DNA of 64,000 nt from Helianthus annuus (taxonomy: Eukaryota > Streptophyta > Magnoliopsida > Asterales > Asteraceae). The stretch is from the NCBI RefSeq assembly GCF_002127325.2, contig NC_035439.2:137579901-137643900 (forward strand), written 5' to 3'. Each line of letters starts with the position of its first letter. Position 1 is the stretch's first letter. The notes beneath the pieces were generated by a model, which was given only the letters and a program-made list of their open reading frames with translations, did not search any database and was not told where the DNA came from. The position numbers were made by a program, and so were the translations under genes. Positions 8,706 through 20,591 of the stretch are shown here, piece after piece.

Positions 8706-9965
8706 TGTCACACCCCCAAAATCCACACGCGGAGTATCAATGGCTGGAGGCGTGACATGACCAGGATCAAGCCACCAATCATATTGAACATGTAAATAAG
8801 TAGTAATCGTTATTCAACAATACGAAAGGTGGTTTCAAAACCAACATAATCAAGTGTAGCGGAAGCATAAATGTAAAAACCCAAACATAAGTATCAAGTG
8901 TGTAATGTCATAAACGTTTAACAAGCATTCACGATCCATTGCCCACAACGACCTGCTCCTCCTTGTGCAAGCTCCATAAGTACCTAAGATCCTGCAAGGC
9001 ATGCAGCAGAGAGTCAACAACTAGTTGAGCGAGTTCACAGTGTACAGTTCAGTAATTGTAGTAGTATGAGTAGCATTATGTTCGTTCGTTAAGTCATGTT
9101 TCGTATTAGTTTCCATCGCGGCCCTCTCGGCATGTATGCGAAGATTAGGGGAAATATTCCCAAATATTCTAGACTAGGTATGTTTGTATCGCGGCCACCC
9201 TGGCATGTATGCGAAGTTCAGAGTATAGTTCGCGGCCTTCCTAGGCATGTGTGCGAAGATTAGTCATAATATCGCGGCCAACCCTGGCGTGTGTGCGAAG
9301 ATCAGTTCAATTTAGTACCATTAGTCTAGTTGTATCTTATCAATAACCCTTCCTCACCCGAGGACCATATAACTAAGTTCAATGTGCTAGGTAAACCCAA
9401 ATAAATAATCCAACCCATTCCCACCCTGGGAACCCATGCCTTGGCTGTGTGAACTCACCTTGGTTTGCTCGGTATGACTATTCACGTATTCAAGTTGATC
9501 AACCAAATCCTAATATGGTTACCATGTGACAGTCAGTTTTTGAACACACATTAATCACGTATTATATCACACGGTAATGAACAATAAAGCACATATCATC
9601 ATGCACATGCACCACACCTTCACGTACAAATAATCCACGTATTCATTGTTCACATCAAGCACATTTATTGCACACCGAACTCAAGTAACAGCAAACTTAG
9701 CATATATCATTACTTAAGTCATCGGAAATATCCAGATTATTATTACATTCATGATGCAAGTTCACATTACATCATAGCCCACATCAAGTAGTTCAGTTCA
9801 CCTTTAAACTATCATGTTAGTTGTGACAAGAAGTAGTGCAACTCAATTTAGTCAATTGTTATTGTGACATCATCTCATAAGTTTCTGAACCTCACACTAG
9901 ATCCTCGAAATTATGCTTATTCATGTAACCCACCATTTAATAATTTACATGGGTATAATTAATTT
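8706..9965 (-). mobile_element. Gypsy solo LTR, left part
   Basis: Begins TGTCACACCCCCAAAATCC and, after the copia insertion, continues at 21245 and ends GGTTGTCACA at 22931. The 5-base duplication TTTCG flanks the whole (8701-8705 and 22932-22936). With the inserted DNA removed the LTR is about 2,947 bp and no internal region is present, so it is a solo LTR formed by LTR-LTR recombination. Orientation is inferred as minus from the shared TGTCACACCCC terminus with the chromovirus LTR at 58667. Confidence 0.85.
9117..9305. repeat. CGCGGCC...GCATGTATGCGAAG tandem repeat
   Basis: Four copies of a phrase that begins TCGCGGCC and ends GGCATGTATGCGAAG, at about 50-70 base spacing, inside the solo LTR. 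The CGCGGCC words echo the GC-rich palindromes in the LTR at 58667. Confidence 0.75.
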
Positions 9966-10263
9966 TGTAGGTCCCTCTCGGAGGATGAGATTCAACCTTA
10001 ACCTTGTTATACTAACCCACTAGCAAGTGCGGAATCCAAGCTAGTGAGCAAACCGAGTTGAAGCAAGCACAAACACAAACACACAAAGTTCACCGATTAA
10101 CACCACTTGTATTAATACGAATGAAAGGTTCCGGTTACAAGCACAATGTTTACAAATCAGTTTTGCAAACCCTCTAGTGTGTGTGTGTGTTCCAGGACAG
10201 AATGCTCTCAAGTGAGTGTGTCTATCTTCTGTCTATCGAGTCTATTGTGAACATACACTGCAT

Positions 10264-10279
10264 GGGTATATATACACCC
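10264..10279 (-). promoter_or_regulatory. Copia LTR TATA box
   Basis: GGGTATATATACACCC, itself nearly palindromic, is the only strong TATA-like element in the LTR. On the minus strand it would place the start of transcription near 10235, with U3 spanning about 10235-10613. The same site in the 5' LTR is at 20890-20905. Confidence 0.55.
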
Positions 10280-10293
10280 AGCATTGGTTGTCT

Positions 10294-10468
10294 GTCCGAA
10301 GGATCCGATAGATGGTCGAAGGATCATCTATCGATGACAAAGTCTTCGAAGGATCCACATATACTTCGAAGGATGGCATATCCTTCGAAGTCCATATGAA
10401 TCTATCGAATGATAACTTTCGAGCTCATCGAAGGATACACATAATCCTTCGATGCCTTATCCTTCGAC
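10294..10468. promoter_or_regulatory. Cluster of TTCGAAGGAT motifs in U3
   Basis: About nine copies of TCGAAGGAT or its complement in 175 bases, immediately upstream (minus strand) of the TATA box: near 10296, 10316, 10345, 10365, 10379, 10427, 10444 and 10459, plus variants TATCGAATGAT and CTTTCGAG. The same cluster is in the 5' LTR at 20920-21094. Confidence 0.75.
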
Positions 10469-10613
10469 ATGGACAGCTTACAACCATATACAAACAGTTT
10501 TGGCCAAGTCAAACCAGGAGGATGGTTGACTTGGTCAACTTACAGGACTAAGAAGGACATCGTTTTACATAGAGACTGAATACAGACAAAGTACAGACAC
10601 AAGTGCACCAACA

Positions 10614-10626
10614 AACTCCCCCTTGG
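10614..10626 (-). other. Copia polypurine tract
   Basis: On the minus strand AAGGGGGAGTT directly precedes the 3' LTR, the expected plus-strand primer of reverse transcription. Confidence 0.8.
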
Positions 10627-12507
10627 CTGTAGCTTTATCTCGATCTTCGATGTTTGCAAATTTGTCTCGATCTTTATCATCTTTGATCTTTATGTCTTCA
10701 AGACTCTAATGTCCTTTCAAGTCTTCAATGTCGGAGGATCTTCAAAGTCTTCACGTCTTGAAAGCAGAGAGTGTATCAACAAACTACCCGTATCATGTAG
10801 GAAGTGTGTTGACAAACTCCCCCTTAACATAAGCTCCCCCTTGAGTTATGCTCGTGAATGACTTGATCTTCAAAGCTTAAGATCCTTGTGGTGTTGATGA
10901 TGGTCAGCGGCAACTCGAACACCTTCATCATTTGAGTGCCTTCACGTCATGTCTTTATTCCGAAGCTTGTCATCGACTATGTTCTCCTTGCCTTTAGGAT
11001 CTGCACATGCAAGAAATCTAAACGCGTAATGAGAACAACTGCTTGGAATATAGTTAGCATAAACAAATGACACACGTATGACCATGTCACAATCAAACAC
11101 CGTCCGACAGTTTGAAAGTTTTAAAAAAATTTGTCAATTTTAGTTTCCAACTTTCAAAACTTGCAAATTTCGACCGTTTATGAAGATTTAGTCAATTCGG
11201 TTTTCGTTCAGGTTTCAGGTAACGAAGACTAGAGTTCCAACATCGTACGATCGAAAATAAAGTAGAAATAAAATCTTTTTGGCTTTTACAAACTTTATAT
11301 TAAAACTCACCTAAAATCTTTTTGGTATTTTTGAATAAATTAAAAGAACAACAATTTTAATATCCTTTGAGTGTTATCAAACGACATCACCGCTAATGTC
11401 GTGCTGATATGCACCAAACGACGAAACTGTTTAAAAATAAGACAATAAAAGTTAAGCAGTAAATAAATATATACAGACATTCTTTTTGCGAGTTTCGAGG
11501 GTAAGAGAATCATATCAGTGTACGGTCATGCCAAAACACTCTTGTTGTTCAGTTAGTTAACATTAAGATAAGCATCCTATAACAATTATCAGTATTGTTG
11601 TCCACTTAAGCTCAACTTATCAGATGTAATCATGGCGAGGGGATACGTTAAGGTATGATTTATACTTACCGACCGGTGTTCATCCACATCACGACACATT
11701 CCCGTATCAAGGTATGCACGAGGGTTCATCTTACCGGTGAGTATACCGATTATCATCTGTTTGACCGTATATGATGTGAGATTCTCACTTATTTTGATTT
11801 GAAAACAAGCCCTATGTGATATAATCACTTATTGATGAGGAACTTGATTTTCATATGCATGAGGGCACAGGAGCAAGTCCGTGAACAGGTCAGTACTTTC
11901 GTACAGCAGAGAGACGAACTTGACTCCCGGATAAATGTGATATTTTATCACTTATTTGTTTGGACATGTGATTGTTTATCACTTATTGAGGTCGAATGCA
12001 GTATGTAATATGTACACGTATGTATAGTATCATGGAAGATCTAGACTTGCGTCCCCGTTATTTTTCGGTAAAAGATACAACCATGATACCCAGATGATAA
12101 GCAGCATAAAGACCGAATATCTCATAACCTCGGCAATCTATCAAACGAAATTTCGGTACTAAGACCATATGCCAATGAATGGTTCCCACCTGGTCTTCAG
12201 TCGATTTAAGATTTATATCACCCTGCACACTTTAAAATGATTGTGAGCCTACCGATACATCTTATATAGAGTTGCTTATCGTTTTTCATTTAAGGTTTAA
12301 AGAGGTTTGGATAGACCACTGATGTACTATCATTTTCTCTTTTGCTCGCCAGGAAACTCATTTTTGCTTTTCTATTGTTTTTGTGTTTTTGAAATTTTTC
12401 GATGTTTTTGGATTTTCAGATTTTGGATTTACTCCCCCTAAAATCAATAAACTAAGACAAATTTAAAACACAAAGGTATTTACAAAAATGATTTTCCGAT
12501 GTTGGTT
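10627..12507 (-). other. Copia 3' non-coding region
   Basis: About 1.9 kb between RNase H and the polypurine tract. Sireviruses may carry an envelope-like ORF here, but no long frame is open. Three small hairpins of the form GTGAT-N-ATCACTTATT occur near 11815, 11938 and 11967. Confidence 0.6.
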
Positions 12508-13275
12508 TTACTCTTGCTTGACCTTAATGCCGTTTACCAATAATAAAAAGTCAAATCTTGATTTTTCAAACGCTTTGGTAAAAAGGTCGGCACGTTGGTC
12601 ATCGGTGTGGACCTTAACAACATCGATTAGCCTTTTCTCAAAGCAATCACGTATGAAGTGATATTTGATTTCGATGTGTTTGGTCTTTGAGTGCTGCACA
12701 GGATTTCTAGTGATATCTAAAGCAGCAGAATTATCAACGTAAATAGGAGTAGTTAGGAATTCAAAACCGTAGTCCCGCAATTGTTGTTGGATCCAAAGAA
12801 CTTGAGAGCAACAACTTGAGGCAGCAATGTATTCAGCTTCGCATGTTGATGTAGCGACGCATGTCTGCTTCTTGCACTGCCATGTGACTAGGCGATTTCC
12901 TAAAAACTGACATCCAGCCGTTGTGGATTTGCCGTCGATTTTGCATCCGCCAAAATCAGAATCACTGAAAGCGACCAATTCAAAGTTATTATCCCTAGGG
13001 TACCATAGACCGGTGTCAGTGTAACCCTTCAAATAACGAAAAATCCTTTTTACAGCTGCAAGATGTGAGGCCTTCGGGTTGACTTGATATCTGGCAAGCA
13101 GGCACGTTGGGTACATTATGTCTGGTCTTGATGCTGTGAGGTACATAAGAGATCCGATCATTGCGCGATAATATGAGGGGCTAACAGCTTCACCCTTCAA
13201 GTCTGGAGTAATTCCGTGATTTGTCGGCAATGGGGTACCAATGGGCATTGCATCAGACATCTGGAACCGGTTCAA
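12508..13275 (-). pseudogene. Copia pol, RT end and RNase H
   Basis: This continues the pol frame after two in-frame stops (TAA at 13329-13327, and a TAG a few codons on, in the IFIH-TKYV context). It carries the RT connection (SRPDIMYPTCLLARYQ) and then RNase H: FSDSDFGGCKIDGKST with the first acidic residues, CEAEYIAASSC with the catalytic Glu, and IYVDNSAALD. These are all copia-type RNase H motifs. It removes the RNA strand during reverse transcription. It ends normally with VKQE and a stop. As it cannot be reached in one translation, I annotate it as a broken part of pol. Confidence 0.85.
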
Positions 13276-13326
13276 GATGTCACCAACATATTTAGTCTAA
13301 TGGATGAATATCCCAGACTCAGTTTG

Positions 13327-15945
13327 TTATACTTGTAGGCCCAAGAAGAAAGTCATTTCCCCCATAGCACTCATCTCGAATTTATCCCGCATAATGCGCT
13401 CGAAATTCCTACACAAGACATCATTAGTAGAACCAAAGATAATATCATCAACATATACCTGTACCAGAAGAAGATCTCCATCTTGTTCTTTGATGAAAAG
13501 AGTACAGTCGATAAGGCCTCTACGAAAACCGTTCTCCAGCAGATAGTGTGATAAGGTTGCATACCAAGCTCGCGGTGCTTGATGAAGACCATATAGAGCT
13601 TTGTTGAGCAACCAAACCCGATCGGGATGGATAGGATCTTCAAAACCTGGAGGCTGTTCGACATACACCTCTTCTTCAACCACACCATGTAAAAATGCAC
13701 TTTTGACGTCCATCTGGTAAACTTTGAATCCTTTGAATGAGGCATAAGCCAGAAAGATCCGAATAGCTTCCAGACGTGCAACAGGTGCATAGACTTCGTT
13801 GTAGTCGATCCCTTCAATCTGACGAAAACCTTGAACGACTAAACGTGCTTTGTTCCGGATAACAACTCCGCGGTCATCCTTTTTGCATTTGAAAATCCAA
13901 CGGGTACCAATCTTCTTGTATCCAGCAGGTTTCTCTACGAGTTTCCAGACACCCAGCTTCTGGAATTGTTGCAGTTCTTCCTGCATTGCTTCAACCCAAG
14001 AGTTATCTTTCAAAGCTTCTTTCCAAGTTCTTGGCTCTTCCTGTGAAACATAACACGCGAAGGACCAATCGTTTTGTTGCCCGGATTCTCGAATAGCCGC
14101 ATACAAGCCTGCATTGTTGTTGTTTCGCAACATGTTTCGTGTTTGAATGCCACTTTGCACATTTCCGATGATGTTTTGTTGAGGATGGGTATTATGAATC
14201 CTTGTTTCTGGATTATCTGGAACTGGAATATTTATACCCAGGTTGTTGAGATTGAGATCAACAACTAAATCAATGCCCGGAATTGACGAAGAGGATGATG
14301 CAGTAGCTTCAGCTGTTCTATGGGTATCCACTGGAGGAGTACCCTCTGAAGTACCATGAACTGCTGTTGTCGGAGCTTCTTGATCTGCATCTAGAAATTC
14401 ATCATCCTCTGAAGATTCGTTCAATTCAGCAGCATCGTGAAAATCCTCATTGTCGAGAGTATTATTGTTCACCGAAGATGGTTCTTGATTGACAAGAATT
14501 GGACGGACCACCGGTGAAACTGTTGCATTGTCACTCTCAAAAAACATCCTTGCCGCAGCACTTTCTTCAACGGCTTCAACATTGATCGAATTGAAAAAGT
14601 CATCGTACTCAAACATCCAAGGCTGACCAGGACATTTGACTGGCAAAGTGTGCCTTTGTACTCTGACCTCAGACCATTCCTCGACCCTTTTAGTCTCTAG
14701 ATTCCAGACTCGTAAGTTAGGGGTGGCATACCCAAGAAAGTATCCATCAATTGCTTTTGCCCCAAACTTTCCATTAGGATCGATGATTGTGCATGGAGCT
14801 CCAAACGGTTCAAGATAAGACAAATCTGGTTTCCGTTTTTGAAGAAGCTCAAAGCAGGTCTTGTTGTGCCTTTTGACTGTAAGGACTCGGTTCAATGTGT
14901 AACATGCAGAGGCCACAGCTTCAGTCCAGAATGGAATGGGTAACTGCGACTCTACCAACATTGTCCTAGCAGTCTCGATCAATGTGCGGTTCTTTCGTTC
15001 AGCGACGCCATTCTGTTGAGGAGTATAAGCTGCACTAAACTCATGAAGAATACCTTTTGAAGTGCAAAACTCCGCCATGGCATGATTTTTAAATTCAGTA
15101 CCATTGTCGCTACGTATCCGCCTAACCTTCAATTTATACAAATTCTCAATCTGAATGATCAAGTTTTTGATAATGCCAAAGGTTTCACTCTTGTGTGCCA
15201 TGAACGCCACCCAACAAAATCTTGAATAATCATCAGTTATCACGAGGCAGTATTGATCACCCCGAATGCTCTTGTGCTTGACAGGACCGAACAAATCCAT
15301 GTGCAAACGTTCAAGAGGAACTGCCACCGTGTTGATCTTCTTAGTAGGGTGCTTCTTCTTCGTTTGCTTTCCTTTCTGGCACGAAACACAGACGTCTTGA
15401 AGATGGAAATTTTTGAGAGGGACACCATTCACCAATTCATTTGATACCAAATGATTCATTTTGCGTAAGTGAATGTGACCCATTCGTCTGTGCCAAGAGA
15501 TAGTGCCTTTTTCTGTGGCTTTGGAAACGAAACAAGTTGCTTGTGCAGACGTAGTAATAGCTTGGCTCATATCAAGGACGTACAGATCATTTATCCTTGG
15601 AGCTGACAAGAGAATCCATTCTTTTGGAATTTTGAAGCCGGGTTTCAGCACATAACACCCATTAGCATCAAAGTGTACTGAGAACTGCTTGTCACAAATT
15701 TGAGAAACACTAAGAAGATTGTGATCAAGTTGTTGCACAAAGTTGATCTTGTCAAAGCTGACAATCCCGTTGGATATCATTCCTTCACCCGTAATATATC
15801 CACCTTTATCTCCAGCAAAAGCAACATAACCTCCTCTAATAGATTTGACGTCGTAGAGAAGCTTCATGTCGCCTGTCATGTGCCTGGATGCCACACTATC
15901 AACAATCCAATGACTACTGATAGTTCCTCCTGGAACACCCTGCAC
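13327..15945 (-). pseudogene. Copia pol, protease-integrase-RT
   Basis: 872-codon frame in copia order. The protease has VDSVASRHM where copia proteins have D-S/T-G, so the active-site Gly is replaced by Val (codon GTG). Integrase follows: zinc site HRRMGHIH...CVSCQKGK, then core MDLFGP, SDNGTEF and a Glu in [11 protein letters not shown] has [32 protein letters not shown] and the active-site YVDDIIFGS near the end. The frame shown starts at a non-ATG codon; it is in the same frame as gag, separated by TAA and TGA codons. The protease change and the stop after GLQV make this copy defective. Confidence 0.92.
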
Positions 15946-15960
15946 ATGAACTCAAAATGA

Positions 15961-18606
15961 TTAGTTGGAGATGGGGACCCAAGCCATTGTGGTCTTGGGT
16001 CTTCCATTTTCATCAATGACAATAACTTCTTGTCTTTGATGGTTGGTGAATTGTGATGGTCCCCCTGATTCAGTAACCGTTTTAGGTTTCCATGTCTGTT
16101 TTGTTTTACCAGTGTCTTTCTTTAAAATTTTAACTTCATGGTTGTCTGAAGTTTTTGAATTTTCTGGTTTGACAGAAACAGATGATTTGTTAACCACATC
16201 GGTTTTAATTGCCTTTTCAATTTTCTTGACCTGTTGGCGTTTCTGTTTCTTTTCCCTTTCTTTTACAAGGCGGGGATCTTGTTTTGCAGAAACAGTTTGC
16301 CTGCGGTCAGTTTGGTCACGGGGAACATCAACTTTTTCTTTTTGCTTATGAAGATATGGACAATTTCTAATTATATGTCCAATTGTTCCACACTCAAAAC
16401 ATGATCTTCGTTCAACAAACCCCGAAGTATCATGTGATCGTTTAGCCGATGATGTTGAACTTTGTGAACCCGAGGTACTAGGCTTTGAACTGTTTTGTTC
16501 ATTTCTTTTCAGAACTGTAGCTTTCTTGACAAAATCTAAGTTAGATTTATTTTCAAACGTTTCAATTTTGTCCGTTCCCGTCGATTTCACAAAGTTTACA
16601 TTCTTGTTTTTCTTCTGATTCGGCTTCTTTTGCGTTCGAGCCGGTGATTTTGCTTTTGGCTTGGTGTGATTTTGCTGTTTCTGCACTGTTGGTAATTTCT
16701 TGTTGCCATATTGTTTTCGAATTTCATCCTTTGGAATAGGAGGACACTGTGTAACTGTAACACGTGGTCCTGTCTTTCCCAAAAACTTACTAGTCGAATT
16801 CTCAAAGACTTTACTGATTAAAGATTGATTAACATTCTTAATAGGAAAATCTTTGTCTGAATAAATCTTATCATCACCAACAAGAGTGTACAGCAAATTC
16901 ACACTCTCCAACTCCTTTTCAGACGAGGACTCGATTGCAACAGTCTTAGCGGGTTTTGCAGGTGGATCACATAGAATGTGATTCTCGAGAGGTATGTCCT
17001 CATTTTTGACTACCGCATCAGACTTTGCTGGGACAGCATCATCAGATTCATCATCAGAAGAATCAGCATCCTCAATCACAACTGGAGGATCCTGATTCTG
17101 CTCAGCAGTTACAAATGTATCTGCTAACACATCTGAATCTGAGGATACTTCTTTCTGGTATCCGAGTCCTGCTGCAAACTCTTTCACATCTAGAGGCACA
17201 GATGGTTCAAAGAACACCCTGTCCTCCTCATCCGGCATGGCATCATAATTATGTCTCACTGGAGGTGGACAATTCTTATAGCCTATGCACGTGACGTCCC
17301 TTTTCTCCTTTTGGACATCAATGATGTGATCCAACACATAGCTAGAACTCAAATAACTATCTAACTTGAGTTGGATTGCCTCACTTTCCGTTTTTACACA
17401 AGCCATTTCTTTTTGCATTGTCTCAAGACGAGATATATACAAATTAATGTCCGTTTGTTTTCTGGAAACCATTTTAGTTAGTTCGGTTTTATCTTTCTTT
17501 AATTTTTCGATTACCGACTTAAATTCCTTTTCATGGTTTTCGTAAAACATGTTGGCTTTAGTGCATTTGGAAAGGTCCACAGTCAATTTCTGATTGTGGA
17601 TAAAAGTCACATCATACTTTTCTTGCAAAGCTTCATGCTTACTTTGCAAGTCACTCAAATTTTCATTCACTGCAGTATGTTTGTCTTGCAAGTCAAACAA
17701 ACTAGCTTGTAAAGCATCATGTTTGCCTTGCAACTCAGACATACTTTTCTCTACATCAGCACATCTAGCATGCAATCTATCACATTCATCACAATTATCA
17801 ACTGTCGGTTCATCGACACATACCTGACTTGATGAACCGTCGACATTAGCCATAAAGGCTGAATGGAGAGAAGACGAAGCATAAGCAGCTTGATCCACCA
17901 GAATAGATCTTCTTTGAGTCTCTGCTGCAGCTTCTCCCAAAAGTTCATCAATATCTGCATCGATTGCTGCATTTGATGTCTCACCCACATGATCATCACC
18001 AGAACTTGAGGATTCTTCATCTGAACTCCTGCTATAACCCGAAGAGTCTTCATCCTCAGAAGATTCACCACCATTGGCGGAAGATTCTCCACCACTGGTG
18101 TGAACTACATCCTTCACAACTTGAGCAAAACATGTTGTTCCATCGGGAGCATCACCACCCAACTGGATTGACCAGTCACAACCTTCATCCACCTGAACCG
18201 CAAGTGCCCGGTTGGTTTGGTTGTTGAAAGGCACCAATGTACACTCATTGTTTCTGTTCTGGTTCTGCTGGTTGCCTTGGTTTCTGAAGGGGTTTTGGTT
18301 CCCGTGCTGTGCTGGCTTTGTACATTCCCTTTTAAAGTGACCCCGTTCACCACAGTTGAAGCACTTCACTGCCTGTTTATCGAACCCATACTTGGTGTCT
18401 CTCTTACTCTCCAAGCTGGTTCTGCCAGTACTTTCCATCCAATCCTTTGCCCTTCTCACAGCACTAGCAAAGGCCCACTTGATATCCATCAAGTCCATCT
18501 CTTCTTTATCAATCTGTCGATAGTCTTCTTGTGTCAGATTAATGTTGCCAATCTGACCTTCTATTAACCCACAGTACGCGCTCACTACAGTGTTAAGCAG
18601 CTCCAT
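15961..18606 (-). pseudogene. Copia gag, C-terminal part with two zinc knuckles
   Basis: 881-codon frame in phase with the preceding gag frame but separated by one TAA and five codons. It has a CCHC knuckle CFNCGERGHFKREC near residue 82. An acidic Ser-rich stretch follows, then a coiled coil with recurring LQ-KH-ALQ units at roughly 290-350, a long Lys/Ser-rich region, and a second knuckle CFECGTIGHIIRNC near 735. Gag forms the virus-like particle and binds RNA. This second segment is unusually long for copia. It ends WVPISN and a stop, before pol. Confidence 0.85.
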
Positions 18607-18621
18607 GTGTTCCTTAGCTAC

Positions 18622-19806
18622 TTATACACTGACTTTAGAGAAACTTGAAGTGTCGAGCTGTACAGTACTTGGCTTTGATTGCTGACCAGCAGATGATGTT
18701 CCTCCATAACATGCACGTTGTTGTTGAGCAGGAGGAGGAGGAGGTGGTTGTATTGGATTTCCATACATGTCTGTGGTGGGAGGTGGCTTAACAGGAACTT
18801 GCACCGGATTGCCATACATATCCGTGCTTGTGACAAACGCCGTTTGCAGTGGAGCATGTGGACCAGTTCTTGCAGACGATGTACTTGAAGTTCCATAATA
18901 CATTTCTGGATTTTGTGGCAATGGAACTCTCTTTGCCTTTAATGTTTCCTCCTGATCCTTGTTTTCCAAAAGCTGCACGAAGTCGTTGATATTTGTAGTT
19001 CTCAACACTCCGTTATACTTTAGGATTTCCAAGAAACTACTCCATTGGGGAGGCAAAGCATCAGCAAACTTCTTCACCACTTCTGCTTGAGTTGTTGCTA
19101 CACCAAAATTATTCAACTCAGTAAGCAAATGATAAAACCGGCTTGTCATGTCTCCCAAAGACTCCTTATCCATGCACGTGAAACAGTCGAATTCCTTCTT
19201 GAGAAGATCATGACGCAATTGACGTGTTGCTTCATTCCCTACTCCTCTGGTTTTCAACCCGTCCCACAACTTCTTAGTTGTCTTGAAACTGACAAACTGG
19301 TGGTAGATATCCTTGCTCAACGCCTGAGTGAGAATGGCGTATGTTTTCTTTTCCAGATCATACGTTTTCTTTTGATCTTCAGGAAGATCGGCAAACGTAG
19401 CAGTATCTGAAGCAGCAACTTCTATAGCTTGATCGAAATCTGTGGTGAAACGTATCCACAGTTCGGTGTTTTGACCAAGAACGTATGTACGGAATCTATC
19501 AACCCAGCCCGGATATTCATTTAAATGCATCAACTTCGGAGGTCGATTCAAACTTCCGGTTTCACTTTCGCTCAATAAGATACTTTGGATGCTCGGAGTT
19601 TGATTCGATACTAATGCCCATTGACTTGATGATATGGCATTTGCTTGTGAATATGTTGATACCGGAGACTCGGCCCATGAAGGTGATAGACTTGTGCACG
19701 TGTACTTTCCACTATCTGGAGCTGGTGTACCCCACCATGAGGGAGTGGAACCTGAACTTGTATATTTTCCACTGTCTGGAGCCGGATTCCACCAATTCGG
19801 ATTCAT
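18622..19806 (-). pseudogene. Copia gag, N-terminal part
   Basis: 394 codons from an ATG at 19806 close to the leader. A WW-PAPDSGKYT unit is repeated at the N terminus. The body is the copia gag fold (UBN2/DUF4219 type): WVDRFRTYVLG, then LWDGLKTRGVG, then LKKEFDCFTCMDKESLGD, then FADALPPQW. A Pro/Gln-rich tail with two TDMYGNP units follows. The stop TAA at 18624-18622 interrupts a frame that continues five codons later with recognisable gag sequence, so it is either a nonsense mutation or a read-through site; related elements I recall are continuous here. Confidence 0.88.
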
Positions 19807-20576
19807 GATTGATAAGAAAAATAAATTCTAAATGAATATTCCGAAAGATCACACACAGCCGAAAGATCCTGGTACGAAAGATCTGAAACACAGAAACTTG
19901 TTAACTATAAACAAACCACAAACGAAAGATCAACACTTGTTCGAATGATCAACAGTGTTCGAAAGATCACTGTTGACTTTCGAGCAATGGTTTCGAAAGA
20001 TTCAAAATTTCGAACGATTCACACTTGAAAGATCCTTATCTTTCGAGATAAATCCTTATCTTTCGAACAACTATCCTTCGAATAGATTCCTGGAACGAAA
20101 GATAATGCTTAGACTTCGAAAGACTACTCGAAAGATGCTTATCTATCGAGCTGTCTTTGATCGAAAGATGGTCTTTCGATGTCGAAGGATATCTTTCGAA
20201 TGCTTCTGACACACTGACACAGATATGATAGGTTGGTGAAAAGGTGATGGGTTGGTAGAGTCAACTTTCGGCAAAAGAGTATGATCAGACTGTACTTTCT
20301 CTACCAACTCAGATTTTCAAATAAGATATGCCCAAAAAGGAAAACCTTATCCAGAAACCGGTCACCGGAATCCACCGGAATTATGGCCGGAAATCACCAA
20401 ATATCTTAAAAACAAGTTTTAAGTTACCCAACCCGCTTTTTAACACACCCGGTTGGTTTAGAACACGTTTTTATGTTAAGAACTCCAAGAAAAACACTAA
20501 AAACGGGTGCTAAGCCAAGTGTCCAAACACACCAAGAACTTGAACAAACCCGGTTTTAAACAAGGTAAAGAGCCAC
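19807..20576 (-). promoter_or_regulatory. Copia leader with TTCGAAAGAT motif array
   Basis: Untranslated leader between primer site and gag. From about 19838 to 20205 it contains roughly 20 copies of CGAAAGAT or its complement, including near-palindromes such as TCTTTCGAGATA and TTCGAAAGAT. It is the A-for-G relative of the U3 motif. Confidence 0.75.
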
Positions 20577-20589
20577 GGCTCTGATACCA
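20577..20589 (-). other. Copia primer binding site
   Basis: On the minus strand TGGTATCAGAGCC lies two bases after the 5' LTR and is complementary to the 3' end of plant initiator-Met tRNA. Confidence 0.92.
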
Positions 20590-20591
20590 CT

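Larger units (their letters stand above)
9966..10613 (-). repeat. Copia 3' LTR
   Basis: 648 bp, from TGTAGGTCCC to CACCAACA. It contains the TATA box and a dense cluster of TTCGAAGGAT motifs in U3. Confidence 0.95.

Noticed and set aside
10181..10551. ORFs repeated at 20807-21177
   Set aside because: They lie inside the copia LTRs and cross the TTCGAAGGAT motif cluster; duplicated only because the LTR is duplicated.
11589..11828. 79-codon minus-strand ORF after copia RNase H, possible envelope-like protein
   Set aside because: Too short, no membrane segment, and no link to pol by frame; I treat the region as non-coding.
16043..19808. Plus-strand ORFs of 60-121 codons across the copia element
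   Set aside because: Antisense shadows of gag and pol frames.
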